A DNA stretch of 64,000 bases from Marmoricola sp. OAE513 (GTDB lineage Bacteria > Actinomycetota > Actinomycetes > Propionibacteriales > Nocardioidaceae): positions 248,001-312,000 of the forward strand of contig NZ_JBEPOC010000001.1 of assembly GCF_040546585.1 (NCBI RefSeq). Reading direction: 5' to 3'. The notes beneath the pieces are model-generated. The model had not been told where the DNA came from, ran no database searches, and worked only from the letters and a program-made list of their open reading frames with translations. The translations under genes were made by a program, and so were the position numbers. Shown piece by piece: positions 26,750 to 40,572 of the stretch. Every line of letters begins with the position of its first letter. Positions within the stretch are counted from its first letter, which is position 1.

Positions 26750-27049
26750 GTGGAGCGCAGCCTGTTCCTGTTCCTGGCCATCATCGGCTACCTGGTCGGC
26801 GGACTCGTCGCCGCCGGGGACGGCGGGGCGCTCGCTGCGGTGATCCTCGGAGCGGCGTCGACCTTCCTGTTGATCTGGGCGATCGCGCTCGGGGTGCACC
26901 TCGGGATCAAGGACGCGGTGTCGGAGCTCGGGGGCAGCACCCGCGAGGAGGCGGACCGGTGGCTGAAGTCCCGCTACGGCAGCGACGTGATCGACCCGGG
27001 CCGACCGCCGAAGCCGCAGCGCAACCCGTTGCCGCCGAACGGAAGCTAG
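26750..27049 (+). CDS. Small two-helix membrane protein
   Basis: A 99-residue protein with two hydrophobic segments (LFLFLAIIGYLVGGLVA and AAVILGAASTFLLIWAIAL) and a charged C-terminal tail ending in Pro-rich PGRPPKPQRNPLPPNGS. No family recognised. GTG start at 26750 preceded by GAGGAGCT. Its TAG stop and the pyk TAG stop on the other strand share one CTAG palindrome, so the two convergent genes overlap by 4 bases. Confidence 0.65.
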   Translation: MERSLFLFLAIIGYLVGGLVAAGDGGALAAVILGAASTFLLIWAIALGVHLGIKDAVSELGGSTREEADRWLKSRYGSDVIDPGRPPKPQRNPLPPNGS

Positions 27050-28494
27050 CTGAGCCGTCGGTACGCCGGCGCGACTTCGTTGATCGCGTCGCCCATCCGG
27101 TGGATGCGCAGGGCGTTGGTCGATCCGGGGATGCCCGGAGGACTGCCGGCGATGATCACGACGATGTCGCCCTCCTTGACGCGGCCCGCGTCGAGCAGCT
27201 GCTCGTCGACCTGCCGCACCATCTGGTCGGTGTGCTCGACCTCGACGGTCTTGAACGTCTCGACGCCCCAGGTCATCGAGAGCTGTGACCGCACCGTCGC
27301 CTCGGGGGTGAACGCGAGCACCGGGATCGTGCCGCGGTAGCGCGCGAGCCGACGGGCGGAGTCCCCGGACTGCGTGAAGGCGACCAGGTACTTCGCCCCT
27401 ACTCGCTCGGCGACCTCGGCGGCTGCCTTCGCGACGATGCCGCCGCGCGTCTTGGGCTGCCAGTCGATGGCGGCCATCCGCTCGAGCTCGTGGTCCTCGG
27501 TGGAGGAGATGATCCGGGCCATCGTGCGCACTGTCTCGATGGGGTACTCCCCCACGCTGGTCTCGCCGGACAGCATCACGGCGTCGGCGCCGTCGAGCAC
27601 GGCGTTGGCGACGTCGGAGGCCTCGGCGCGGGTGGGCGCCGGAGCGGAGATCATCGACTCGAGCATCTGGGTCGCGACGATGACGGGTTTGGCGTTGCGC
27701 CGGGCCTTGGCCACCACGCGCTTCTGCAGGAACGGGACGTCCTCGAGCGGACACTCCACGCCGAGGTCGCCGCGCGCGACCATGAACCCGTCGAACGCCT
27801 TGATCACCTCGTCGAGGTTGTCGATCGCCTGCGGCTTCTCGATCTTCGCGATCACCGGAAGCATGACGCCCTCCTCGCGCATGATCCGGCGCACGTCCTC
27901 GACGTCCTTGGCCGAGCGCACGAAGGACAGCGCGATGAAGTCGACGGTGAGGTGCAGCGCCCACCGCAGGTCCTCGATGTCCTTCTCCGAGAGCGCCGGC
28001 ACGCTGACCGGAACGCCAGGCAGGTTGATGCCCTTGTGGTCGCTGACGCGTCCGCCGACCTCGACCCGGGTGTGCACCTCGGTACCGTCGACGGCCGTGA
28101 CCCGCAGCCGCACCTTGCCGTCGTCGATGAGGATCTGGTCGTCGGGACTGACGTCGCCGGGCAGGCCCTCGTACGTGGTCGAGGCGATCTCGTTGTCGCC
28201 GGAAACCTCGCGGGTGGTGATCGTGAACGACTGGCCGGCGTTGATCCGAACGCCACCGTCGCGGAACCAACCGAGCCGGATCTTCGGCCCCTGGAGGTCG
28301 GCGAAGACCCCGATCGCGTGACCACTCTCGTCGGACGCCTCGCGCACCATCTTGTAGACGGCCTCGTGGTCGGCATGGGTGCCGTGACTCAGGTTCAGGC
28401 GGGCGACGTCCATGCCTGCGTCGACCAGTGCCCGGATCGACTCCTTCGTGGAGACGGCCGGACCGAGGGTGCAGACGATCTTTGCTCTACGCAC
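27046..28494 (-). CDS. pyk: Pyruvate kinase
   Basis: A 482-residue pyruvate kinase converting phosphoenolpyruvate and ADP to pyruvate and ATP in glycolysis. Hallmarks: N-terminus RRAKIVCTLGPAVSTKES, substrate-site MDVARLNLSHGTH, the catalytic segment PVIAKIEKPQAIDNLDE with its Lys, metal-binding FMVARGDLGVECP and VATQMLESMI. The B domain and C-terminal allosteric domain are complete. The 32-bp-period repeat array lies in its upstream region, between it and gltD. Confidence 0.97.
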   Translation of the reverse strand: MRRAKIVCTLGPAVSTKESIRALVDAGMDVARLNLSHGTHADHEAVYKMVREASDESGHAIGVFADLQGPKIRLGWFRDGGVRINAGQSFTITTREVSGDNEIASTTYEGLPGDVSPDDQILIDDGKVRLRVTAVDGTEVHTRVEVGGRVSDHKGINLPGVPVSVPALSEKDIEDLRWALHLTVDFIALSFVRSAKDVEDVRRIMREEGVMLPVIAKIEKPQAIDNLDEVIKAFDGFMVARGDLGVECPLEDVPFLQKRVVAKARRNAKPVIVATQMLESMISAPAPTRAEASDVANAVLDGADAVMLSGETSVGEYPIETVRTMARIISSTEDHELERMAAIDWQPKTRGGIVAKAAAEVAERVGAKYLVAFTQSGDSARRLARYRGTIPVLAFTPEATVRSQLSMTWGVETFKTVEVEHTDQMVRQVDEQLLDAGRVKEGDIVVIIAGSPPGIPGSTNALRIHRMGDAINEVAPAYRRLS

Positions 28495-28541
28495 GTACGG
28501 AGCCTATCGCTCACGCCCTTGAACGTTCCAAGCCCCTCGCC

Positions 28542-28683
28542 GACCCGGCAGCGATGTGCGCCCCCATCTCGCCGACCCGGCAGCAATGTGCACGAAGACA
28601 CGCACATTGCTGCCGGGTCAGCGCAGGACGGCTGCACATTGCTGCCGGGTCAGCGCAGGACAGCTGCACATTGCTGCCGGGTC
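28542..28683. repeat. Five-copy inverted/direct repeat array with 32-bp period
   Basis: The 18-base unit GACCCGGCAGCAATGTGC occurs at 28542-28559 (one mismatch) and 28574-28591 in forward orientation, and at 28602-28619, 28634-28651 and 28666-28683 in reverse. Same-orientation copies are exactly 32 bp apart with 14-bp spacers. Copies two and three face each other across 10 bases and could form an 18-bp perfect hairpin. The array fills the space between the gltD stop and the pyk start. It is not a CRISPR: repeats and spacers are too short, two spacers are nearly identical, and no cas genes are near. Confidence 0.9.
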
Positions 28684-28686
28684 GGG

Positions 28687-30159
28687 TCAGGCGGTGATGG
28701 GGCGCTCGGTCGGCGGGATCGGCGCGGGGAGCGTCGTGGCCGGTTTGCCGCCCAGGAACTTGTCCACCGCGGCAGCAGCGGCACGTCCCTCGGCGATCGC
28801 CCACACGATCAGCGACTGACCACGACCGGCGTCACCGGCCACGAACACGCCGGGCGTGGTCGAGGCGTAGTCCTTGTCCCGGACGATGTTGCCGCGCTCG
28901 TCCAGCTCGACACCGAGCTGCTCCACGACGCCGGCCTTCTCGGGACCGACGAAGCCCATCGCCAGCAGGACCAGGTCCGCCGGGATCTCCTTCTCCGTGC
29001 CCTCGATCGGCTGGAACGAGCCGTCGACCTCGACGAGGCGCAGCGCCTTGACGTTGCCCTCGTCGTTGCCCAGGAACTCCTGGGTGGAGACCGCGTAGAC
29101 CCGGTCGCCGCCCTCCTCGTGCGCGGAGGAGACCTTGAAGGTCATCGGGTACGTCGGCCACGGCTGGTTGGCGGGACGCTCCTCGCCCGGGCGCGGCATG
29201 ATCTCGAGCTGGGTGATCGAGGCAGCTCCCTGACGGATCGACGTACCGAGGCAGTCGGCTCCGGTGTCACCGCCACCGATGATGACGACGTGCTTGCCGT
29301 CGGCGCGGATCTGCCCGTCGACCGACTCCCCGACGGCGACGCGGTTGGCCTGCGGCAGGAACTCCATCGCCTGGTGGATGCCACCGAGCTCGCGGCCCGG
29401 GACCGGCAGGTCGCGGGCGATCGTCGAGCCGACCGCGAGCACGACGGCGTCGTACCGGTCGCGAAGCTGGTCGCCGGTGAGCTCCTCACCGACGTTCACG
29501 CCAGCGCGGAAGACGGTGCCCTCACGACGCATCTGCTCGAGGCGTCGGTCCAGGACCTTCTTCTCCATCTTGAACTCGGGGATGCCGTAGCGCATCAGGC
29601 CACCGATCTTGTCGGCGCGCTCGTAGACCGCGACCGTGTGACCGGCACGCGTGAGCTGCTGCGCGACGGCGAGACCGGCCGGGCCGGAGCCGATGACGGC
29701 CACGGTCTTGCCCGAGAGCCACTCCGGCGGCTGCGGCCGCACGTTGTGGGACTCGAAGGCCCGCTCGATGATCGAGACCTCGACGTTCTTGATCGTCACC
29801 GGGTCCTGGTTGATGCCGAGCACGCAGGCGGTCTCGCAGGGGGCCGGGCAGAGGCGACCCGTGAACTCCGGGAAGTTGTTGGTCGCGTGCAGGCGCTCGA
29901 TCGCGGCGTCCCAGTCGTCCCGGTAGACCAGGTCGTTCCACTCCGGGATGATGTTGCCCAGCGGGCAGCCCTGGTGGCAGAACGGAATGCCGCAGTCCAT
30001 GCAGCGCGAGGCCTGGGTGCGGATGATCGGCAGCAGCGCGCGACCGGGTCCACCGGGGTAGACCTCGTTCCAGTCCTGGACGCGCTCCTCGACGGGACGG
30101 CGCTCGGCCACTTCGCGGCCGTTGTTGAGGAAGCCCTTCGGGTCAGCCATTGTTCGCAC
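28687..30159 (-). CDS. gltD: Glutamate synthase small subunit
   Basis: A 490-residue NADPH-dependent subunit that supplies electrons to GltB. The N-terminus has the iron-sulfur cysteines in CMDCGIPFCHQGCPLGN and later LCPAPCETACVLG. Two Rossmann motifs are visible: VIGSGPAGLAVAQQL for FAD and VVIIGGGDTGADCLGTS for NADPH. VFVAGDAGRGQSLIVWAIAEG closes the FAD site. It follows gltB by 26 bases. Confidence 0.97.
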   Translation of the reverse strand: MRTMADPKGFLNNGREVAERRPVEERVQDWNEVYPGGPGRALLPIIRTQASRCMDCGIPFCHQGCPLGNIIPEWNDLVYRDDWDAAIERLHATNNFPEFTGRLCPAPCETACVLGINQDPVTIKNVEVSIIERAFESHNVRPQPPEWLSGKTVAVIGSGPAGLAVAQQLTRAGHTVAVYERADKIGGLMRYGIPEFKMEKKVLDRRLEQMRREGTVFRAGVNVGEELTGDQLRDRYDAVVLAVGSTIARDLPVPGRELGGIHQAMEFLPQANRVAVGESVDGQIRADGKHVVIIGGGDTGADCLGTSIRQGAASITQLEIMPRPGEERPANQPWPTYPMTFKVSSAHEEGGDRVYAVSTQEFLGNDEGNVKALRLVEVDGSFQPIEGTEKEIPADLVLLAMGFVGPEKAGVVEQLGVELDERGNIVRDKDYASTTPGVFVAGDAGRGQSLIVWAIAEGRAAAAAVDKFLGGKPATTLPAPIPPTERPITA

Positions 30160-30185
30160 CCTTCAGTTCGGTGCCGTGGGTGTGG

Positions 30186-34781
<4,596 letters not shown>

Positions 34782-34986
34782 CTGCATTCTCCCGTCGTCA
34801 TCGTGCGCACGCGGCTGGGCCCCGCGTGGGACCCGGCTCTGTGCTGCGGTGGAAGCATGCTGCACAGGACTTCACTGGCCCGTGCGGAAGAAGGATCAGA
34901 CTACATCAGCGAGGGCGTCCCGAGCATCTCGGTTTCCGCCCGTGGACGCGTGACGAACGCCGCAGATCGGACTGCTGCGCCGCAGG

Positions 34987-35988
34987 TCAGCGCGGCGTGT
35001 CGCTCTCGGGCACTGCCTCCGCGGCGTCGGCGACCTTTTCGTCCGCTTCGTCGGCCTTCGCGCCGTCCGCCGCCTCGACGCCCTCCACCAGGACCGACTC
35101 CTCGCGGGACGCCGGTGCCGGGTGCTTGCGGCCCGCGACCACGAAGTACGCGAGTGCCAGCAGGAACAGGATGATCGAGGTCCAGACGTTCAGCCGCAGA
35201 CCGAAGACGTCGTTGGCCTCCACGAAGTCGATCCGCAGGTTCTCGATCCAGCCGCGACCCGCGCAGTAGACCATCACGTACAGCGCGAAGCAGCGCCCGA
35301 AGCCGAGCTTGAGCCTGCGGTCGAGGAACAGGATCAGACCGATGCCGCCCACGTTCCACAGCGCCTCGTAGAGGAACGTCGGGTGGAACGTGTACGGCGG
35401 GCCGTCCGGGAAGTACTTGTCGACGTCGAACGCGCTGCCGTCCGGCTGCTTGGGCAGGTGCGCGCCGTCGATCTTCAGGCCCCAGGGCTTGTCCAGGGGC
35501 TTGCCGAACAGCTCCTGGTTGAAGTAGTTGCCGAACCGGCCGATCGCCTGGGCGAGCAGCAGCGCGGGCGCCAGCGCGTCGAGCATCGGTCGGAACTTGA
35601 TGCCGTAGCGACGGCAGGCGAACATCCCGCCGAAGACGCCGCCCGCGATCGCGCCCCAGATCCCCAGGCCGCCGTGCCAGACCTCGAGGGCGCCCACCGG
35701 GTCCCAGTTGTGCTCGGGCTTCGAGGAGTGGCTGAAGTACAGGTTGTGGTCGGTGATCACGTGGTACAGCCGGGCCCCGACGAGCCCGAACGGAACGCCC
35801 CAGATCGCGACGTCGCCGACCTGGCCGGCGACGCCTCCACGAGCGACCCAGCGCTTCTCCCCGAACCAGATCGCGGCGAAGACGCCGAGGATGATCGCGA
35901 GCGCGTAGGCGCGGATCGGCACCGGCCCCAGGTGCCACACCCCCTCGGACGGACTGGGGATGAACTGGGGAACCAACTCGGCGATCAC
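34987..35988 (-). CDS. lgt: Prolipoprotein diacylglyceryl transferase
   Basis: A ~333-residue membrane enzyme that adds diacylglycerol to the lipobox Cys of prolipoproteins. The signature AIGRFGNYFNQELFG is the conserved Lgt motif, and PIRAYALAIILGVFAA is the first helix. The tail is long and acidic (about 45 residues), a common actinobacterial feature. I chose the GTG at 35988 because AGGAG sits about five bases upstream and it leaves a 7-base gap to trpA; a start at 36036 would overlap trpA. Confidence 0.95.
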   Translation of the reverse strand: MIAELVPQFIPSPSEGVWHLGPVPIRAYALAIILGVFAAIWFGEKRWVARGGVAGQVGDVAIWGVPFGLVGARLYHVITDHNLYFSHSSKPEHNWDPVGALEVWHGGLGIWGAIAGGVFGGMFACRRYGIKFRPMLDALAPALLLAQAIGRFGNYFNQELFGKPLDKPWGLKIDGAHLPKQPDGSAFDVDKYFPDGPPYTFHPTFLYEALWNVGGIGLILFLDRRLKLGFGRCFALYVMVYCAGRGWIENLRIDFVEANDVFGLRLNVWTSIILFLLALAYFVVAGRKHPAPASREESVLVEGVEAADGAKADEADEKVADAAEAVPESDTPR

Positions 35989-35995
35989 GGCGCTC

Positions 35996-36826
35996 CTACT
36001 CGTGGGTGGCGGGCGTCGCGCGGACGCCCGCCGCAAGATCCTCGGTCAACCTACGCAGCGACTTCAAGCCGGTGGACCGGTCGGGCGCGTCGAGCAGGCA
36101 GCGGACGAAGGCGGAGCCGACGATCACGGCGTCCGCGTACGACGCCACCTCGGCGGCCTGGGCCCCGTTGGAGACACCGAGCCCGACGCCGATCGGCAGG
36201 GCTGCCCCCTTCGGGCTGAGTGCCTTGGCGCGCGCGACCAGCGGACCGGCGAGGTCGCTGGTGCTCTCCCGCGCACCGGTCACTCCCATCACGGCCGTGG
36301 CGTAGACGAAGCCGCGGCAGGCCGCCGTGGTCATCGCGAGACGCTCGTCGGTCGACGACGGCGCGACCAGGAAGACCTTGTCCAGGTCGTGCTCGTCGGC
36401 GGCGGCGCTCCAGTGCGCGCCGGAGTCGGGGGTGAGGTCCGGGGTGATGAGACCCGCTCCCCCGGCGCTCGCCAGGTCAGCGGCGAAGCGCGGGACGCCG
36501 TACCGTTCGACCGGGTTCCAGTAGGTCATCACCAGGGTCGGCGTGCCGGTCGCGGCGACCGCCTCGACGGCACGCAGGACGTCGGCCGTCCGGACACCAC
36601 CCTCGAGCGCCTGCAGCGCAGCTGCCTGGATGGTGGGGCCGTCCATCACCGGATCGCTGTAGGGCAGGCCGATCTCGATGATGTCGCAGCCGGCGTCGAC
36701 CAGGACCTTGAGCGACTCGACCGATCCCGCCACGTCGGGGAAACCCACGGGCAGGTAGCCGACCAGGGCCGCGCGGCCCTCGGCCTTGGCCGTCGCGAAC
36801 GCGTGCGAGGAGCTGCGCGCGGTCAT
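35996..36826 (-). CDS. trpA: Tryptophan synthase alpha subunit
   Basis: A 276-residue TIM barrel that cleaves indole-3-glycerol phosphate. The catalytic Glu lies in [20 protein letters not shown], and YLPVGFPDV and [10 protein letters not shown] match the family. I chose the ATG at 36826 because AGGAGG is five bases upstream; it overlaps the trpB stop as ATGA. It passes indole to TrpB within the complex. Confidence 0.97.
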   Translation of the reverse strand: MTARSSSHAFATAKAEGRAALVGYLPVGFPDVAGSVESLKVLVDAGCDIIEIGLPYSDPVMDGPTIQAAALQALEGGVRTADVLRAVEAVAATGTPTLVMTYWNPVERYGVPRFAADLASAGGAGLITPDLTPDSGAHWSAAADEHDLDKVFLVAPSSTDERLAMTTAACRGFVYATAVMGVTGARESTSDLAGPLVARAKALSPKGAALPIGVGLGVSNGAQAAEVASYADAVIVGSAFVRCLLDAPDRSTGLKSLRRLTEDLAAGVRATPATHE

Positions 36827-38049
36827 CCGACCTCCTCCTGGGGCGCCCCGAGACCGAACCACTCGATGGCGGTCCCCATGTCCTTGTCACCGCGACCGGA
36901 CAGGTTCACCAGGATCGTCGATCCCGGGTTCTCCTTCGCCAGCCGCAGCGAACCGGCCAGCGCGTGCGCCGACTCGATCGCGCAGATGATGCCCTCGGTC
37001 CGGGCCAGCAGGGCGAGTGCGTCCATCGCCTCGGCATCGGTCACCGGCTGGTAGTCGGCGCGACCGATGTGCGCGAGGAACGCGTGCTGCGGCCCGACAC
37101 CCGGGTAGTCCAGGCCGGCGGAGATCGAGTGCGACTCGATGGTCTGGCCGTCCTCGTCCTGCAGCACGAACGTGCGGGCACCGTGCAGCACGCCGATGTC
37201 GCCGGCGTGGATCGTGGCGGCGTGCCGGTCGGTGTCGACCCCGTCGCCACCCGCCTCGAAGCCGACGATGCGCACGTCGACGTCGTCGAGGAACGCGGTG
37301 AACATGCCGATCGCGTTCGAGCCGCCACCGACGCAGGCGGTCACGACGTCGGGCAGCCCACCGGTCAGAGCGAGCACCTGCTCGCGGGCCTCGTCACCGA
37401 TGCCGCGGCAGAAGTCGCGGACCATCGCCGGGAACGGGTGCGGGCCCGCAGCCGTGCCGAAGCAGTACGCGGTGTGCTCGACCGAGGCGACCCAGTCGCG
37501 GATCGCCTCGTTGATGGCGTCCTTGAGCGTCATGCTGCCGGAGTCGACCGCGACGACCTCGGCGCCCAGCAGGTTCATCCGGGCGACGTTGAGCGCCTGG
37601 CGCTCGGTGTCGACCTTGCCCATGTAGACCACGCAGTCCAGGCCCAGGTACGCCGCCGCGGTCGCCGTGGCGACACCGTGCTGACCGGCGCCGGTCTCCG
37701 CGATCAGGCGGGTCTTGCCCATCCGCTTGGCGAGCAGGGCCTGTCCGAGCACGTTGCGGATCTTGTGCGCCCCGGTGTGGTTGAGGTCCTCGCGCTTCAG
37801 CAGGATCCGGGCACCGGCGGTCTCGGAGAGCCGGGTGGCGTCGTACAGCGGGCTGGGGACGTTAGCGTACTCGACCAGCATCCGCTGGAACTCCCCGGTG
37901 AACGACGGGTCGGCCATCGCTGCGGTCCAGACCCAGGTCAGCTCGTCGAGCTCGGCGATCAGGGCCTCGGGCATCCACCTGCCACCGAAGTCCTGGCCGT
38001 CCGGACCGGTGAACCGGCCTGCCTCGTCAGGTCCCATCCCGCTGCTCAC
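36823..38049 (-). CDS. trpB: Tryptophan synthase beta subunit
   Basis: A 408-residue PLP enzyme joining indole and serine. The PLP Lys is in HTGAHKIRN, the phosphate-binding loop is [12 protein letters not shown], and [12 protein letters not shown] and SGRGDKD complete the signature. GTG start at 38049, one base after the trpC stop. Part of the trpC-trpB-trpA-lgt unit. Confidence 0.97.
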   Translation of the reverse strand: MSSGMGPDEAGRFTGPDGQDFGGRWMPEALIAELDELTWVWTAAMADPSFTGEFQRMLVEYANVPSPLYDATRLSETAGARILLKREDLNHTGAHKIRNVLGQALLAKRMGKTRLIAETGAGQHGVATATAAAYLGLDCVVYMGKVDTERQALNVARMNLLGAEVVAVDSGSMTLKDAINEAIRDWVASVEHTAYCFGTAAGPHPFPAMVRDFCRGIGDEAREQVLALTGGLPDVVTACVGGGSNAIGMFTAFLDDVDVRIVGFEAGGDGVDTDRHAATIHAGDIGVLHGARTFVLQDEDGQTIESHSISAGLDYPGVGPQHAFLAHIGRADYQPVTDAEAMDALALLARTEGIICAIESAHALAGSLRLAKENPGSTILVNLSGRGDKDMGTAIEWFGLGAPQEEVG

Positions 38050-38050
38050 G

Positions 38051-38842
38051 TCAGCTGTCCTCTCGTCCCACTGCTCGTAGTGCTGCGACCGCTGCGGTGG
38101 GGTCGCCGTCCTTGACCAAAGCTTCTCCGACCAGCACGACGTCCGCGCCGAGTGCCGCGTAGCGCTCGGCGTCAGCGACGCCGCCGATGCCGGACTCGGC
38201 CACCTTCACCACGTCGTCCGGTACCAGCGTGACCAGGCGGCCGAACGCGTCCGGGTCGACCTCGAGGGTCTTCAGGTTGCGGGCGTTCACGCCGAGCAGG
38301 TCGGTGCCGATCGCCAGCGCGCGCTCGACCTCGTCCTCGTCGTGGACCTCGACGAGCACGGTCAGGCCCAGCCCGATCGCGGTCGTGTAGAGGTCAGCCA
38401 GGGTCGCGTCGTCGAGCGCGGCGACGATCAGCAGCGCCAGGTCTGCTCCCCCGGCGCGCGCCTCCAGGAGCTGGTACTCGCTGACGATGAAGTCCTTGCG
38501 CAGGATCGGCGTCGCGACCGCGGCCCGGACGGCGTACAGGTCGGCGAGCGATCCGTTGAACCGGCGCTCCTCGGTGAGCACCGAGATCGCGTCGGCACCG
38601 CCGGCGGCGTACGCCGTGGCCAGCGCGGCCGGGTCCGGGATGTCGGCGAGGTCGCCCTTGCTCGGGGAGCGGCGCTTGACCTCGGAGATCACGCTCAGGC
38701 CCGGTGCGCGGAAAGCCGGCATCGGGTCGCGCGCCGCATCGGTGTCCGCGATCATCGCGCGGAGGTCGACCACCGAGGTGCGCGCCTTGCGGGCGGCGAG
38801 GTCCTCGCGGACACCGGCGACGATGTCGTCGAGCACAGACAT
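38051..38842 (-). CDS. trpC: Indole-3-glycerol phosphate synthase
   Basis: A 263-residue TIM barrel closing the indole ring from Cd[18 protein letters not shown] holds the catalytic Glu and Lys, [15 protein letters not shown] the second catalytic Lys, and [14 protein letters not shown] and VAESGIGG follow the family. The ATG at 38842 has GAGG upstream and gives the usual MSVLDDIV start; an in-frame upstream ATG (MRALPHALK) lacks an RBS. The region upstream has no run of Trp codons. Confidence 0.96.
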   Translation of the reverse strand: MSVLDDIVAGVREDLAARKARTSVVDLRAMIADTDAARDPMPAFRAPGLSVISEVKRRSPSKGDLADIPDPAALATAYAAGGADAISVLTEERRFNGSLADLYAVRAAVATPILRKDFIVSEYQLLEARAGGADLALLIVAALDDATLADLYTTAIGLGLTVLVEVHDEDEVERALAIGTDLLGVNARNLKTLEVDPDAFGRLVTLVPDDVVKVAESGIGGVADAERYAALGADVVLVGEALVKDGDPTAAVAALRAVGREDS

Positions 38843-38939
38843 GGAGACCTCACTGGTGGGGCGCGGACGTGGTTTCAAGGCGTGGGGCAAGGCTCTCATG
38901 CGCCGCCAGCGGATTTCTCCGGAGGCCGTGGCTCGGACC

Positions 38940-39362
38940 TCAGGCCGCGTAGGGCTGACCCCACGGGGTGTTGCGCAGGACCGCGAACGCGACCAGCACG
39001 ACGACGGCGAGCGCGACCCAGAACGACCGGCGGCCGACGCGGGGCACCACGACCCGCCGACCCGACGCACGCAGCAGCCAGAGGACCCAGCCGACCAGGA
39101 GCACCGGGACGAACGCGACCAGCACGGCGTTGCTGTGCCAGGCGGCCGAGACCGATCCGTTGCTGAGGTCGTGGACCGCACGCAGGCCGCCGCAGCCGGG
39201 ACAGTCCCACCCGGTGAGGACCTGGAACGGGCAGAGCCCCCACGAGCCGTGCCGGTGCGGGTCGCGCAGGTGCAGCCCCAGGACCGCCAGTCCGAGACCC
39301 GCGGCGGTGCCGACGGGGGCGAGGAGCGCCGAGCGCGGGGCGACGTTCGACGCGGCGGTCAC
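38940..39362 (-). CDS. DUF2752 membrane protein
   Basis: A 140-residue protein with the DUF2752 signature [20 protein letters not shown], including the CPF and CPGCG cysteines, and two or three helices. Its function is unknown. It sits between the HGxxPAAW gene (8 bases away) and trpC, a position often held by such genes in actinobacterial trp clusters. Confidence 0.88.
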   Translation of the reverse strand: MTAASNVAPRSALLAPVGTAAGLGLAVLGLHLRDPHRHGSWGLCPFQVLTGWDCPGCGGLRAVHDLSNGSVSAAWHSNAVLVAFVPVLLVGWVLWLLRASGRRVVVPRVGRRSFWVALAVVVLVAFAVLRNTPWGQPYAA

Positions 39363-39369
39363 GGAGCCG

Positions 39370-39561
39370 TCAGTGGCTCTCGTGGTACCCGAGCTTGCCC
39401 ATGACGACGAAGACGATGAGAGCCAGCGGGGTCAGCGCACACCCGATCCAGAACATCGGCCAGGAGAAGACCATCAGACCGATACCGGCGACCACGAAGC
39501 TGGCCAGGCCGACGAACACAGCGGTCCAGGCGGCGGGGGTGTTCCCGTGGTTGTCCGACAT
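39370..39561 (-). CDS. HGxxPAAW family membrane protein
   Basis: A 63-residue protein containing HGNTPAAW near residues 5-12 followed by two hydrophobic helices (VFVGLASFVVAGIGLMVF and MFWIGCALTPLALIVFVVM). This matches the small actinobacterial HGxxPAAW family found beside trp genes. Role unknown. The ATG at 39561 has GGAG about eight bases upstream. Confidence 0.85.
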   Translation of the reverse strand: MSDNHGNTPAAWTAVFVGLASFVVAGIGLMVFSWPMFWIGCALTPLALIVFVVMGKLGYHESH

Positions 39562-39622
39562 CGGTTCGACTCCTTGCTGGGGCGCACGGTGGGCGTGCAG
39601 GTCTGGCGGGGCAGGCAGCAGT

Positions 39623-40213
39623 CTAGAGGGGACCGGGGGCCGTCGGGTCGCGACCCTCGTCGAGCGCCTTCCAGAGGTCGATCGACGCGGCGGTATCGGG
39701 GTCGAGGTCGGAAGCGGCGCCGGCACGGCCCGGGGCGTCGTACCGGCTCGACATGGTCGGCCAGCGCGGGACCAGCACCCAGGCCACGACCAGGACGACC
39801 AGCGCGACGACCGCCGCCACGGCGGCTGCGAAGAACCACCCGGTCGGATCCACCGGGACGTCCCCGCTGCCGGCGAGCAGCTGCGCCCGGACGTCGTCGG
39901 GCAGCGTGAAGGGGGCGGCGACCACGCACGCCAGGACGCCGAGGACCGCGACCAGCCCGAGGACCACGACGATCCGACGTACCCGGGTGCCGGTGACCAG
40001 CACGACGCCCCAGGAGGCCAGCGCGACCAGGGCACAGGCGAGCGCCAGCGGCATGTCGGCCGTCGTCTCCGGCACCGTGCCGCCGAGGGTCGCCTTGTAG
40101 TCGACGGCGGCACTGAACCAGGGCTTCGACCCGGCTACTGCGAGCAACCCGGTCGAGATGATGCCGAGAAGTGCCACCGGGGCGAAGCGGGCGGACCGCT
40201 CGCTCTCAGCCAT
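39623..40213 (-). CDS. Trp biosynthesis-associated membrane protein
   Basis: A 196-residue protein with four hydrophobic segments. The pattern GSKPWFSA after the first helix and [15 protein letters not shown] in the second, with the gene placed between hisI and trpC, identify the Trp-operon membrane protein family (TIGR02234 type). Its role is unknown. The ATG at 40213 overlaps the end of hisI by 8 bases. Confidence 0.85.
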   Translation of the reverse strand: MAESERSARFAPVALLGIISTGLLAVAGSKPWFSAAVDYKATLGGTVPETTADMPLALACALVALASWGVVLVTGTRVRRIVVVLGLVAVLGVLACVVAAPFTLPDDVRAQLLAGSGDVPVDPTGWFFAAAVAAVVALVVLVVAWVLVPRWPTMSSRYDAPGRAGAASDLDPDTAASIDLWKALDEGRDPTAPGPL

Positions 40214-40550
40214 GGCCGAGCAGGTCCGCGTCGAAGCAGGTCCGGTCGCCGGTGTGGCACGCCGCACCCTGCTGGTCGACCTTGAGCAGGATCGTGTCGC
40301 CGTCGCAGTCCAGCCGCACCTCGACCACGCGCTGGGTGTTGCCGGAGGTGTCGCCCTTGACCCAGTACTCCTCGCGCGACCGGCTCCAGTAGGTGCCTCG
40401 CCCCGTGGTCAGCGTGCGGTGCAGCGCCTCGTCGTCCATCCAGCCGAGCATCAGCACCTCGCCGGTGTCGTGCTGCTGGACGATCGCGGGAACGAGCCCG
40501 GCCTCGTTGCGCTTGAGCCGGGCTACGATCGCAGGGTCGAGGGTGGTCAC
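40206..40550 (-). CDS. hisI: Phosphoribosyl-AMP cyclohydrolase
   Basis: A 114-residue enzyme for the third step of histidine synthesis. The motifs [31 protein letters not shown] and [20 protein letters not shown] carry the metal-binding Asp and Cys residues. GTG start at 40550. No other his genes are in the window; hisI beside trp genes is the normal actinobacterial arrangement. It overlaps the next gene by 8 bases. Confidence 0.95.
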   Translation of the reverse strand: MTTLDPAIVARLKRNEAGLVPAIVQQHDTGEVLMLGWMDDEALHRTLTTGRGTYWSRSREEYWVKGDTSGNTQRVVEVRLDCDGDTILLKVDQQGAACHTGDRTCFDADLLGHG

Positions 40551-40572
40551 CCGTCCAGTATCCCAGGAGCCG

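Noticed and set aside
28542-28683. CRISPR array
   Set aside because: Repeats are 18 bp and spacers 14 bp with near-identical spacers, orientation inverts in the middle, and no cas genes are nearby.
34782-34986. Small protein between gltB and lgt
   Set aside because: No frame has an RBS or conserved composition; the stretch probably holds the gltB promoter, though no clear -10 or -35 pair was found.
38843-38939. Tryptophan leader peptide before trpC
   Set aside because: The short in-frame extension [14 protein letters not shown] has no Trp codons, and no hairpin switch is visible.
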